A DNA stretch of 64,000 nt from Phycisphaerales bacterium (GCA_016699835.1 CP064987.1:2418001-2482000), one strand, 5' to 3'; shown: positions 9,880 to 17,599, counted from the first letter of the stretch. Notes: generated from the sequence alone by a model not told the origin. Program-made: numbers and translations.

Positions 9880-9893
9880 TTCATCCGGATGAA
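9880..9893. promoter_or_regulatory. Palindromic operator candidate TTCATCCGGATGAA
   Basis: A perfect 14-base palindrome lies four bases upstream of the start codon of the ArsR-methyltransferase gene. Its position would block ribosome or polymerase access and fits autoregulation by a dimeric winged-helix protein. No second full copy was found in front of ahcY. Only the half ATCCGGA recurs near 10050. Confidence 0.5.
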
Positions 9894-10086
9894 TGGTAGA
9901 AGCCGCGACATCCCTCGGCAAACTCCGACGCCAAACACCCCACCCGATTGTGGCCGCCAAATCAGCCTGTTCGAGTCCCGTCCAGGCCCATCCGGCCTAG
10001 ACCCAGACCCGCTCCATGGCCCTCCACCCCTATTCCAAGCCCACAGGGCATCATCCGGAAGTTCTCCAGACGTTTTCTGGAACAAA
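9894..10086. other. Intergenic region upstream of the ArsR-methyltransferase gene
   Basis: Together with the repeat array that follows, this is a gap of about 0.5 kb without a clear gene. It should hold the promoter of the ArsR-methyltransferase gene. A weak hairpin (CCAGA / TCTGG) lies at about 10066-10082, just before the array. An open plus-strand frame runs from an ATG at 9889 through the array to 10374, but has no ribosome site and odd composition. Confidence 0.4.
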
Positions 10087-10275
10087 AAAGCCCTTGACGA
10101 GAGTAGTAAAGCCCTTGACGAGAGCCGTAAAGCCCTTGACGAGAGCTGTAAAGCCCTTCACGAGAACAAAAAGGCCCTTTACGAGAACAAAATGGCCCTC
10201 TACGAGAACAAAAAAGCCCTGCACGAGCGTCATTCAGCCCTCTTCGAGAGTAGAAAAGCCCTCGTCAGGAACAAA
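10087..10275. repeat. Tandem array of nine degenerate 21-bp units
   Basis: Nine consecutive units of exactly 21 bases begin with AAAGCCCTTGACGAGAG followed by four variable bases. Units 1-3 are nearly identical; units 4-9 drift but keep GCCCT and CGAG/CAGG at fixed places. Read on the plus strand each unit is a heptapeptide of the type KALDESS, KALHENK, KALYENK. Read on the minus strand it is FTALVKG. There are no spacers, so it is not a CRISPR. A second array with another consensus lies at 38457-38687. Confidence 0.9.
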
Positions 10276-10392
10276 AACCACGCCGTCTGCTACAGACGAC
10301 GCCCTGTTCACGACCATCTCCAACGCAGCAACACCGGAGCAAAGGCCCGAGAACCGCATCGCGTCGCCGCGTGATCGCGTGACCACCGGCCC

Positions 10393-11088
10393 TCAGTTGT
10401 ACTCCGGCACCGCGCCGAACGTCGACCCCTCGACCTGGTTGTACACCTTCATCATCTTCAGGACGCCCGGATCCTTGGGCGCGATCGCGTACGCGTACCG
10501 CAGATGCCGGATCGCGCTCACGCGGTCGTTGATGTCGCCGTAGAAGTTCGAGAGGTTGAACTCGTGCACGAACGACTTTCCGCCGTCGAGCCGCGCCGCC
10601 GTCTTGAGGGCCTGCTCCGCCTCGTCATTGAACCCGCACTTGTGCGCATAGATCCCAAGCAGCGAGTGGTCCTCGGCATTCCCACGCTCCTCGATCCGGT
10701 GCCGCAGGAACGTCATCAACTCGTCCTTGCTCCCCGCCTGATACATCGCCTCGGCGAGCAACTCCGCGTAGTGCTGGTTCCCCGGACGCGTGTCGAGCGC
10801 CAGGCGGAACTCGTACGTCGCCTCCTGCGCCTGCCCGGCCTTCAGCAGCGTCTCGCCATACCGCACACGCGCCTCGACGTCGTCGGGCCGGCGCGAGAGA
10901 TACTCGCTGTAGTCCTTGAGCGACTCGGGATATCGCGCGTACAGCGCGTGCCGGTCCGCCGACTCGAGCACCGTGTACAGCGGCCGCTCCTTCTTCGCGC
11001 ACCCGCCGAACATTCCCGCCATCGCGACCAGCATCGCGCCGCTCGAGATCGCGCCCAACACCACCGCCCGAGTCGAAGTCCGTCCCAT
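10393..11088 (-). CDS. TPR-type lipoprotein
   Basis: The 231-residue product starts at the ATG at 11088, which has GGAG about nine bases upstream. Residues 1-31 form a lipoprotein signal peptide with lipobox MFGGC, so the mature protein is probably tethered to a membrane. The rest consists of tetratricopeptide-like helix pairs, for example RRPDDVEARVRYGETLLKAG and ATYEFRLALDTRPGNQHY. The protein ends GAVPEYN. TPR lipoproteins act as assembly platforms; the partner cannot be read from the context, since the neighbours are unrelated and point elsewhere. Confidence 0.85.
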   Translation of the reverse strand: MGRTSTRAVVLGAISSGAMLVAMAGMFGGCAKKERPLYTVLESADRHALYARYPESLKDYSEYLSRRPDDVEARVRYGETLLKAGQAQEATYEFRLALDTRPGNQHYAELLAEAMYQAGSKDELMTFLRHRIEERGNAEDHSLLGIYAHKCGFNDEAEQALKTAARLDGGKSFVHEFNLSNFYGDINDRVSAIRHLRYAYAIAPKDPGVLKMMKVYNQVEGSTFGAVPEYN

Positions 11089-11254
11089 CCGTACACTCCA
11101 TTGGCTCTCGCTGTGCCCCACAACCAAGGCGCGGCAGCCCGCCGCACGCCAGATGGCACAGGTCGGCATCATACTCAAACCCAACCCGCTCATTCGATGA
11201 TCCCCACAACGTTCCCGCACTACCGCGTGCCCAAGGCTCCACAGAACCTTGCCC

Positions 11255-11806
11255 ATGTCCACCACCCCGCGTGACACCACTCCCCTCGGCCCGCCGACAC
11301 GCACGGTCGTCCTCCTCCACGAGATGCCCGACGCCTCGCCCATCCCCACCCACCTCGACTGGCTCCTCGAACTCCCTCTGCACTGCCGCCCCGATCCACA
11401 CAACGACCCCAACTCCCGCTCGCTGCTCGCCTTCCGACTCAAAGACGGCACCGACACCCGCCCCGATCGCCTCCAACCCAGCATCACCCTTTCCGCCGAT
11501 CGCCTCGACAACCACCGAGCCCTCTACCTCTTCCACCAGGGCCCACTCCCACCCCCATCCGACGCCATCCCCCTCGGCACACCCCGCGGCTCCCTCACCC
11601 GCCTCGCCACCGGCGAGATCCACTGGAAGTCGCTGTCAGAAAACCAGTTAGAGTTCATCGCCCGCTGGCCCCTCACCGAGGGCCATCTTCTACGTGTCCA
11701 TGAATACGCCGCCACGCTCACCCGCGAGCCAGAATCCGCCGCATGGCCGCGCGCCCTCCCCCCGGGCGTCCTCGCCCGTTTCGTCCTCGTGACCCACAAA
11801 CCCTGA
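11255..11806 (+). CDS. LigD 3'-phosphoesterase-like domain protein (divergent)
   Basis: The 183-residue product starts at the ATG at 11255; a TTG at 11249 would add two residues. The pattern VVLLHEMP, then HLDWLLELP near residue 40, then RALYLFHQGPL and GTPRGSLTRLATGEIHW matches the stand-alone relatives of the DNA ligase D N-terminal phosphoesterase domain found in planctomycetes (from memory of the family pattern). In active enzymes His and Asp of an H-x-D type motif bind metal, and both are present here. No ligase, polymerase or Ku gene is nearby, so a DNA-repair role is uncertain. A profile search would settle the assignment. Confidence 0.5.
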   Translation: MSTTPRDTTPLGPPTRTVVLLHEMPDASPIPTHLDWLLELPLHCRPDPHNDPNSRSLLAFRLKDGTDTRPDRLQPSITLSADRLDNHRALYLFHQGPLPPPSDAIPLGTPRGSLTRLATGEIHWKSLSENQLEFIARWPLTEGHLLRVHEYAATLTREPESAAWPRALPPGVLARFVLVTHKP

Positions 11807-12003
11807 CCCGAAAATCCCAATTCTGGTATGGTGGGTGGGAAGGATCTCACACAGGACGGACCGCCGGGCTACCTCGGCGTGCCCCGGCCACACACGGGAA
11901 CTCTCCCGAGAAAGCCGGCCACACCAACGCCCGTCGACCGCCACTCGTCTTGACCAGGGACCGCGCGCCAAAGGCGGCCCCGCACGACACAGGGAGGCCG
12001 ACC

Positions 12004-12477
12004 ATGCCGAACACGCTCTTCTCGCCCGAGAGTCCCATGGGAAATGGTGGTGGAGGTAGTGCGGGGGGTGGTGCAGGCGGTGGGGGGGGTGGTGGAGGGG
12101 GGGGGATGATCCGCCACAACCGCCCCCTCGGCGCCCCCCTCGGCACTCCATCTCCAACATCACAACGCCAGGACCACGACGACGTCCTCCCCCCCGAGCC
12201 GCCGCCACCAAAGATCACGGCCTTCGAACAGAAGTTCGGCGCCAAACGCCACGAGGACGAGTGGGACCGCACCCCCAACGTGACAGGCACCGGCGCCATC
12301 CACGTCCGCTGCTTCCATTGCAAACTCAACGACGACGCCCTCGCCCTCCTCGAGCAATCCGTCAACGAATGGCTCGACGCCCACCCCCAATACGAGGTCA
12401 AGTTCGTCACCACCGCCATCGGCGAATGGCAGGGCAAAACCAAAGAACAACACATGGTCGTCCAGGTCTGGGTGTGA
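12004..12477 (+). CDS. Conserved hypothetical protein with poly-glycine linker
   Basis: The product is 157 residues from the ATG at 12004, supported by GGGAGG eight bases upstream. A 20-residue run consisting mostly of Gly lies at about 16-33 and is encoded by a G-rich repeat. The C-terminal 70 residues form a compact domain: AIHVRCFHCKLNDDALALL, a short helix EQSVNEWLDAHP, then strands YEVKFVTTAIGEWQGK and HMVVQVWV. The alternating pattern suggests a small alpha/beta fold. I do not recognise a named family and no catalytic set is evident; the two Cys (CFHC) could bind metal or be structural. Confidence 0.7.
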   Translation: MPNTLFSPESPMGNGGGGSAGGGAGGGGGGGGGGMIRHNRPLGAPLGTPSPTSQRQDHDDVLPPEPPPPKITAFEQKFGAKRHEDEWDRTPNVTGTGAIHVRCFHCKLNDDALALLEQSVNEWLDAHPQYEVKFVTTAIGEWQGKTKEQHMVVQVWV

Positions 12478-12509
12478 TCGCCCAAGGACGCCGACGACTC
12501 TTCGGTGGC

Positions 12510-12527
12510 ACCACTCTCCAGAGTGGT
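12510..12527. terminator. Perfect palindromic hairpin downstream of the poly-Gly gene
   Basis: ACCACTCT pairs with AGAGTGGT around a 2-base centre. There is no T-run on either side, so it may be a Rho-independent-like stop of low strength or another mobile palindrome. Confidence 0.45.
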
Positions 12528-12548
12528 GAATCCCACACCCTACCAATT

Positions 12549-12580
12549 CTCGTGGGGCAGGCGGCCCGCCTGCCCCTACT
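12549..12580. repeat. GGCAGGCGTCCCGCCTG-family palindrome, copy 2
   Basis: The core GGGGCAGGCGGCCCGCCTGCCCC keeps the flank CTCGTG on the left and a CTAC-rich tail on the right, as in copy 1 at 6956 and copy 3 at 17721. Confidence 0.7.
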
Positions 12581-12635
12581 TTCCTCTACATCCCTTCGTG
12601 GCACACGACAGGTGTCATGGCTCGACCCCTGCCTC

Positions 12636-12684
12636 GGGTGCCATCAGTTGGCCGCACCTGCGATGGGCGGATCGGCCAACTGAT
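12636..12684 (+). repeat. TGCCATCAGTTGG hairpin element, copy A
   Basis: GGGTGCCATCAGTTGGCC pairs with GGCCAACTGAT across a longer loop than in the other copies. It has the same orientation as copy D at 34878 and is inverted relative to copies B and C. Confidence 0.75.
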
Positions 12685-12848
12685 ACCGGGCGTCGTGTGA
12701 CGACGGACACCCCGCTCCACCGCACGGGTGTCGCCTCCTCATCGCGAATCGACACCGCCGCACGAGGCGACGGCCCAGAGCCGCCGTCGTCTCGTGGCAC
12801 CCACCAGAGAGAGCGCGGACGCCACACGTTCCTACACTCATCGAAAGA

Positions 12849-12885
12849 GCATCAGTTGGTTCAGAGCAACCGACTGATGGCACCC
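12849..12885 (-). repeat. TGCCATCAGTTGG hairpin element, copy B
   Basis: GCATCAGTTGGTT pairs with AACCGACTGATGGC and is followed by the conserved ACCC end. This copy is read from the minus strand. Confidence 0.75.
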
Positions 12886-12929
12886 AAACCTGAGGAACCC
12901 ACGCCACCCGCCCGTAGTCATTTCTGAAC

Positions 12930-13574
12930 ATGATACTGCGTAACTCACTAATCACCCTGGCCTGTGTGTCTGTCACAGGACTATTCTGGAGACTCTCCGT
13001 ACTGCAGGTCGGACTTCTTCCAGTATCTCATGGCTATTCAGCGGCATTTGCATACTCTCGCAACGGACAATTATTTACATCGTTCACATCGTCCAGCAAC
13101 CCATACGATGTATTCATTGGAGGAGCTGGCGTGTCAGTTGTCAGCGACACTGAATGGTGGTTTTTTACCAGAGTTCAAAGAGTTGATGAGTTTAGCAGGA
13201 CTGGCAGAGTTGCAACTATTCCAGATGAGTACAAGGCACTTGTTTCTCGTCCAGGTGAAATCGACGCCACCTATGACGCGTGCTTCATAAAGGCATTAGC
13301 TGATTCTGGATTGCATGTTGGAGCCAATGATGTTATTTTCCACACTCCGAATGCTTCGACTTTAATTATTTCAAGGCCTGGCGCCGTAAGATTATCATTT
13401 GCATTGATCGCATCGTTATTCACAGCACTCACATTTCTATATTGCTCTCGTATACTGCTCGATGTTCGCGGCATTCGTCGCTTGCATTTGGGACTTTGCC
13501 CACGCTGTGCATACCCATTAAATACCACCGGTGATCGAAAGTGTGTTGAGTGTGGCTGGAGTATGTCAGCATAG
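12930..13574 (+). CDS. Membrane protein with C-terminal zinc ribbon, AT-rich
   Basis: The 214-residue product has a hydrophobic N-terminal segment (LITLACVSVTGLFWRLSV), a loop domain of about 120 residues, and a second membrane helix near 150-172 (LSFALIASLFTALTFLYC). It ends in a zinc ribbon CPRCAYPLN with a second pair CVECGW. Such zinc-ribbon membrane proteins are common and uncharacterised in planctomycetes. Base composition is clearly more AT-rich than the neighbours, and codons such as ATT, TTA and AAT are used freely. This suggests recent transfer or lack of selection. No ribosome site is evident before the ATG. Confidence 0.7.
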   Translation: MILRNSLITLACVSVTGLFWRLSVLQVGLLPVSHGYSAAFAYSRNGQLFTSFTSSSNPYDVFIGGAGVSVVSDTEWWFFTRVQRVDEFSRTGRVATIPDEYKALVSRPGEIDATYDACFIKALADSGLHVGANDVIFHTPNASTLIISRPGAVRLSFALIASLFTALTFLYCSRILLDVRGIRRLHLGLCPRCAYPLNTTGDRKCVECGWSMSA

Positions 13575-13584
13575 TGCCTCTTGG

Positions 13585-13738
13585 TTCCTTTACAAATATT
13601 CATCCTTCCTGTACAAATATTCATCTCGCCTGATTCGGTGGCAGTTCCGCCCGCATTCGCATCACGCCGCCTTCCGGTAGTAGTGCTTGATTACGCCGCC
13701 AAGCTTCCTGTACAAATACTTCCTGTACAAATATTCAG
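13585..13738. repeat. Four copies of TTCCTGTACAAATATTCA
   Basis: Two adjacent copies lie at 13585-13625 and two more at 13704-13738 (one shortened). They flank the duplicated transposase end and look like repeated insertion-element borders or a small tandem duplication. Confidence 0.75.
13659..13702 (-). pseudogene. Isolated 3' end of a transposase, duplicate of the fragment at 13778
   Basis: Read on the minus strand this 44-base block encodes GGVIKHYYRKAA and a stop, the same ending as the larger transposase fragment 115 bases away; the two differ at several bases. It is the remnant of a second copy of the same element. Confidence 0.75.
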
Positions 13739-13777
13739 CCCGCCAGAACTAGCGGCCAACTCAGCCCGCAATCAGCA

Positions 13778-14095
13778 TCACGCGGCCTTTCGGTAGTAAT
13801 GCTTGATCACGCCACCTAGTCTTGATCGGCAGCGGACCTCAAGGCGACCAACCGGCCCGGCACGGGTCGGCCGCCTCCGATCCATCGGCGCCGCAAACTC
13901 CAGCGACGAGTGCGGCCGGTCACGGTTGTAGTGGTCGACGTACTCGCGGAGCATGTAGTCCAGATGCCGCGTGCCGAAGATCACAAAGTGATCAAGACAT
14001 TCGGCCTGGACGCTCTGGAACAGCCGTTCAACATGCGCGTTGAGGTTCGGCGTTCGGCACGGCAGCGGCATCGACCGCATCCCACGCACACCCAA
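13778..14095 (-). pseudogene. Truncated transposase (DDE integrase-core, C-terminal part)
   Basis: About 105 residues of the C-terminal half of an IS transposase with a retroviral-integrase type catalytic core. Typical signatures are RTPNLNAHVERLFQSVQAEC (the region with the last catalytic Glu) and YVDHYNRDRPHSSLEF. The N-terminal half, with the helix-turn-helix and the first two catalytic Asp residues, is missing because the asnB gene begins 39 bases further on. The fragment cannot be active. It marks an old insertion beside asnB and the candidate origin region. Confidence 0.85.
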
Positions 14096-14133
14096 CTCCC
14101 GCCCGACGCCGCATCGAGCCGATACACCACCCC

Positions 14134-15975
14134 ATGTGCGGCCTGGTCGGCATCCTCTGTGCCCATGGGCATCGCTCCCAAGCCACGCGGGGCGATGTGG
14201 TCCGCATGCGCGACGCCCTCGCCCATCGCGGGCCCGACGACGCCGGCGTGCTGGTGTGGCCGGACGCCGCCACCGATTCAGCCGACTCGCCCAGCATCCT
14301 GCTCGCCCACCGCCGCCTGAGCGTCATCGACCCAGGCTCCGGCGGGCACCAGCCGATGACACGCGGGCATTCCGCACTCGTCTACAACGGCGAACTCTAC
14401 AACGACGCCGAACTCCGCAAGGACCACCTCGCCGCCTTCCCCGGCACCCGATTCGAAACAACATGCGACACCGAAACCATATTACATATGTGCCTCGCCC
14501 GCGGCGGCCGCGACTGGCGCGTCGGCGAGGTCCCAAGACTCCTCCGCGGCATGCACGCGCTCTGCTACGTGGACATGGCCGCCCGAAAGGCCCTCCTCTC
14601 CCGCGATCCGCTCGGCATCAAGCCGCTGTACTACTGCATCTCGCCCGACCAGCGCGAACTCGCTTTCGCCAGCGAGGCCCACGCCCTCTTCGAGCATCCG
14701 GCGATCTCGCCCACGCCCGACATGCTGGGCGTGGCGGCGTATCTGGTCACCATCCGCACCACGCTGGGGCACCGGACGATGTTCGAGGGCGTGCGCACGC
14801 TCGAGCCGGGCGAGTCGATCGAGGTGGATTTCTCGGGGCCTCGCCTGCGGCTGTCTCGGCGGATCACGCCGATCGAGCGGTGCCACTTGGAACGCCCGGT
14901 GGAGGAATGCCGTGCGGTGGTGGAGGATTCGGTGCGGCGGCATTTGCGGTCGGATGTGCCGGTATGTTGTTTGCTCAGTGGTGGATTGGATAGCACGATT
15001 CTTACGAGTGTTTCACGTGAAACGTTTGCCGAGAATGCCGTGTTACGAACATATGTGGCCGGGGCGGCGGGCGGGGATGATCTTGATGTATCGACACGTG
15101 TTGCGCGCGCGCTCGGGACACATCATGCGACGGCGGTGGTGACTCGGGAGATGTTTGTGGAGCGGTGGCGATGGCTAGTGGAGGGGGCGGGGGTGCCGTT
15201 GTCCACGCCGAATGAGGTGGCGATCTATGAGGTGGCGCGGCGGCTGCGCGAGGACGGCGTGGTGGTGGCGCTCTCGGGGGAGGGGGCGGACGAGTTGTTC
15301 GCGGGGTATCACCTGCTGATGGAGGCGGTCGAGAGCGAGAGCGGCGGGGCGAGGGCGGACCGGTTTGACGGGGGGATGGCGATGCTGCGAGCGGCGTCGT
15401 GGCTGCCGGCGTCGATGCTGGGGGAGGTGCTGAGCGAGCGGGCGCTGCGGGAGGCGGAGTCGGGGCGCGGGCTCATGGAGTGGTATCGCGGGCGGTGGGA
15501 GGAGTTGTCGCAGCGCGAGGCGAGTCCGTTGCAGGTGGCGCTGCGGATGTTGCGGCGGATCAACCTGGAGGGGCTGCTCACGCGGCTGGATTCATCGATG
15601 ATGCGGGCGGGCGTGGAGGGGCGAACGCCGCTGGCGGATGCGCGGGTGGCGGCGTTTGCGGAGTCGCTGTTGATGGGGGACAAGTATGACGGCGGGGTGG
15701 AGGGGGCGGCGGGGACGAAGGTGGTGCTGCGGCGGGCGTTTGCGGATCGCGTGCCGGTCGAGGTGCTGACGCGGGCGAAGGCGAGTTTTCCGCTGCCGTT
15801 CCAGGAGTGGATGGTGGGGGCGGGGCTGGAGGATGTGTTCGCGGGAAGCCCGGCGCGGGAGTGGTTTACTGAGGCCGCGTGGGAGGCGTTGACGGCGCCG
15901 GATGCGGCGCGGCGGTCGATCGCGGCGTGGCCTGTGGCGAATGTGGCGATGTGGGCGGGGAGGTGGTGGGGGTAG
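14134..15975 (+). CDS. asnB: Asparagine synthase (glutamine-hydrolysing)
   Basis: The 613-residue product makes asparagine from aspartate, ATP and glutamine. The glutaminase domain starts with the catalytic Cys2 (MCGLVGI) and has LAHRRLSVID and ALVYNGELYN. The synthetase domain has the ATP pyrophosphatase loop CCLLSGGLDSTILT near residue 280 and the ALSGEGADELFAGY motif. The length is usual. The first third of the coding strand is C-rich and the rest G-rich, so codon third positions change inside the gene. A parS-like site lies at codons 292-297. No neighbour is functionally linked. Some AsnB relatives amidate cell-wall or capsule substrates instead of aspartate, which cannot be excluded. Confidence 0.93.
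   Translation: MCGLVGILCAHGHRSQATRGDVVRMRDALAHRGPDDAGVLVWPDAATDSADSPSILLAHRRLSVIDPGSGGHQPMTRGHSALVYNGELYNDAELRKDHLAAFPGTRFETTCDTETILHMCLARGGRDWRVGEVPRLLRGMHALCYVDMAARKALLSRDPLGIKPLYYCISPDQRELAFASEAHALFEHPAISPTPDMLGVAAYLVTIRTTLGHRTMFEGVRTLEPGESIEVDFSGPRLRLSRRITPIERCHLERPVEECRAVVEDSVRRHLRSDVPVCCLLSGGLDSTILTSVSRETFAENAVLRTYVAGAAGGDDLDVSTRVARALGTHHATAVVTREMFVERWRWLVEGAGVPLSTPNEVAIYEVARRLREDGVVVALSGEGADELFAGYHLLMEAVESESGGARADRFDGGMAMLRAASWLPASMLGEVLSERALREAESGRGLMEWYRGRWEELSQREASPLQVALRMLRRINLEGLLTRLDSSMMRAGVEGRTPLADARVAAFAESLLMGDKYDGGVEGAAGTKVVLRRAFADRVPVEVLTRAKASFPLPFQEWMVGAGLEDVFAGSPAREWFTEAAWEALTAPDAARRSIAAWPVANVAMWAGRWWG
15009..15024. other. Candidate parS centromere site
   Basis: TGTTTCACGTGAAACG matches 15 of 16 bases of the known parS consensus (TGTTTCACGTGAAACA), including a perfect 14-base palindrome. 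It lies inside asnB and reads S-V-S-R-E-T there. ParB binds such sites, which in most bacteria lie near the chromosome origin. No second full copy was found in the window, only half sites (TTTCACGTG near 39736 and 51693). Confidence 0.75.
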
Positions 15976-16022
15976 CAGTAGACACCGCAGAAAGCGATGA
16001 GCGACAGAAGCCGCTGGATCGC

Positions 16023-17081
16023 TCACTCTCCGTGTTCGGCTATCCACTTAGCAGTTGCAGCAGCGTTGTCGAGTGTGGGCATCAGTTTCGCATCAGACAC
16101 CCCCTCGGCCATGAGAGCCAGCCGCAAGGCGTGTGCTTGAGATGCAGGTAGCGTCAGGCATCGCATGAACGGGTTTTCCAATGGCGGGTCTGTATCCTGA
16201 ATTGAAATCGCCTCATTAATTGTCACGTCTAGCGGTACCCAGTTTCCGGAGTTCAGGTACTCCAAGAACACAAAAGGATCAAATATCAGTACCCCTTCTT
16301 GCGCAAACAGGAAGCTCGTTCGCGCTCGTGCGGGCGTGACATATTGGAGTTCGCCACCGTATTTGTCAACCCAGTATCGCTGGCGTCGGAGTGCCCACAC
16401 ACAGATACGTCGATCGGATCCGACAGGACTTGGGTCTTCAACTTTTCGAGCAGCGAAGAATGACGCAAATGTTGCGCTTCGTGTCCAATCAAGTAGGCGG
16501 CAATCAATGGCATGATGACGTGCGAATGCCCATGTGATCTGCTGGCCGGCGGGTATGGGATCCTTCATCGAGAGAAAGTGTCCAACTTTCCATCCCATTT
16601 CGATATTGAGAGGAGCGATTTCAATGCGGTGACTGGCAGGCCACTGCTCCAATGGAATTCCAATCGAATCGGCCTGATCAACAAACTCACGGACCGAATC
16701 TCGTTCGATTTGTATTAATGCCATGACATCTTTGAAACGTTCACGCACATCATCAGGGAGGTGTTGCGAACGTGAGGCAACGGATCTTTTGAGGACGATT
16801 CTCTCTCTCAAATCCTTCCATCTGCGAGCAAGTTTAGGAGCACTACTTCCTCTCCACTCAGTTGCTGTTGAACTATTCGAGAGATATCGCCACAGTGTTG
16901 GTATCAGCGGGTCGTCAACATTGGACTGGCCGCGAAACAGCCATGGGCATCGATGCGAGCCGTATGGAGTCCAATATGTGCTGCTTGTGCGAATGTGATT
17001 GAGAAATTCCTCAGCCGTGTCGAGATCAAGTCGTTCCACAGCGTTGTTTGGCTTCGTGTCTGTACTCATAATGTTGGCCAT
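16023..17081 (-). CDS. FRG-domain protein, AT-rich
   Basis: The product is 352 residues from the ATG at 17081; an ATG at 17069 is an alternative. The FRG domain (named after its Phe-Arg-Gly motif) is recognised by CPWLFRGQS near residue 46 and by AFARHHAIDCRLLDWTRS followed by SFFAARK about 160 residues later. FRG domains occur in stand-alone proteins, next to toxin or defence genes and in phage proteins; their biochemical role is not established. The gene is more AT-rich than its surroundings and stands alone next to IS remnants and repeats, which points to acquisition by transfer. No partner gene is adjacent. Confidence 0.8.
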   Translation of the reverse strand: MANIMSTDTKPNNAVERLDLDTAEEFLNHIRTSSTYWTPYGSHRCPWLFRGQSNVDDPLIPTLWRYLSNSSTATEWRGSSAPKLARRWKDLRERIVLKRSVASRSQHLPDDVRERFKDVMALIQIERDSVREFVDQADSIGIPLEQWPASHRIEIAPLNIEMGWKVGHFLSMKDPIPAGQQITWAFARHHAIDCRLLDWTRSATFASFFAARKVEDPSPVGSDRRICVWALRRQRYWVDKYGGELQYVTPARARTSFLFAQEGVLIFDPFVFLEYLNSGNWVPLDVTINEAISIQDTDPPLENPFMRCLTLPASQAHALRLALMAEGVSDAKLMPTLDNAAATAKWIAEHGE

Positions 17082-17268
17082 CAAGAGTAACCCGGTGAGT
17101 GCAAGGAGTGCGGCGTCCTACTCAGACCTCTTTTCATCGTACATGCCGGGTGTAGCAGGGTTCAGTCAATTCTGTGCTGACAGGGCGTGATCGAAGGAAG
17201 AATAGATCGGATGGGTATCATCGCTCAAGCGACGTGATTGGGATCTGTAATGGAGTAAGGCGTCTCCG

Positions 17269-17363
17269 CTGCCCCTTTGGGGCAGGGGGGTACTGGGGCG
17301 CGGGTGTCCACGGGTTGCGCTTTGCTTCACCCGTGGCTACAGGCCTTGGCCCCTTTGGGGCCG
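17269..17363. repeat. Cluster of three hairpins (CCCCTTTGGGG twice, CCACGGGT once)
   Basis: Two stems with the centre CCCCTTTGGGG flank a third stem, CCACGGGT with ACCCGTGG, whose loop reads TGCGCTTTGCTTC. The arrangement looks like a small composite of dispersed palindromes. Confidence 0.6.
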
Positions 17364-17558
17364 GGGTACGTGCGGCCACTCGGCGTGCTGATTATGAGTC
17401 GGTGCGCTTGTGGATTCTGGTCAGTGCACGTTTGAGGCCTGGATATGTGCGGCACCAGGGCATCGCCTTGGGGCATCTGGCGGGACATAGGGCATCTGAT
17501 TCATTTCTGTCACGCTCGCGGATGCTGGCGAGAGCGATTACTGGTGGACGGGAGACTC

Positions 17559-17599
17559 TTGCATCAGTTGGCCCAGAGCGGCCAACTGATGGCACCCGG
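17559..17599 (-). repeat. TGCCATCAGTTGG hairpin element, copy C
   Basis: TTGCATCAGTTGGCC pairs perfectly with GGCCAACTGATGGC around a 6-base loop; the conserved ACCCGG end follows. It is the cleanest copy and is read from the minus strand. Confidence 0.8.

Larger units (their letters stand above)
12478..12929. other. Intergenic region packed with dispersed palindromes
   Basis: These 452 bases hold no credible gene. They contain the hairpin ACCACTCT / AGAGTGGT (12510-12527), one GGCAGGCGTCCCGCCTG-type palindrome (12549-12580) and two copies of the TGCCATCAGTTGG hairpin family (12636-12684 and 12849-12885). Short ORFs here are made of these repeats. Confidence 0.75.

Noticed and set aside
9955..10010. 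tRNA-like T-arm (GTTCGAGTCCC)
   Set aside because: No cloverleaf could be built around it; anticodon and acceptor stems are missing.
10087..10275. CRISPR array
   Set aside because: The 21-base units are contiguous with no spacers, and no cas gene is in the window.
9889..10374. Plus-strand small protein built on the heptad array at 10 kb
   Set aside because: The frame is open, but it lacks a ribosome site, and its N-terminal part has random composition. I describe the array as a repeat and leave coding as a question.
13336..13344. DnaA-box match TTTTCCACA near the candidate origin
   Set aside because: It is a single copy inside a coding region. No cluster of boxes was found between 12 and 18 kb, so it does not by itself support an origin.
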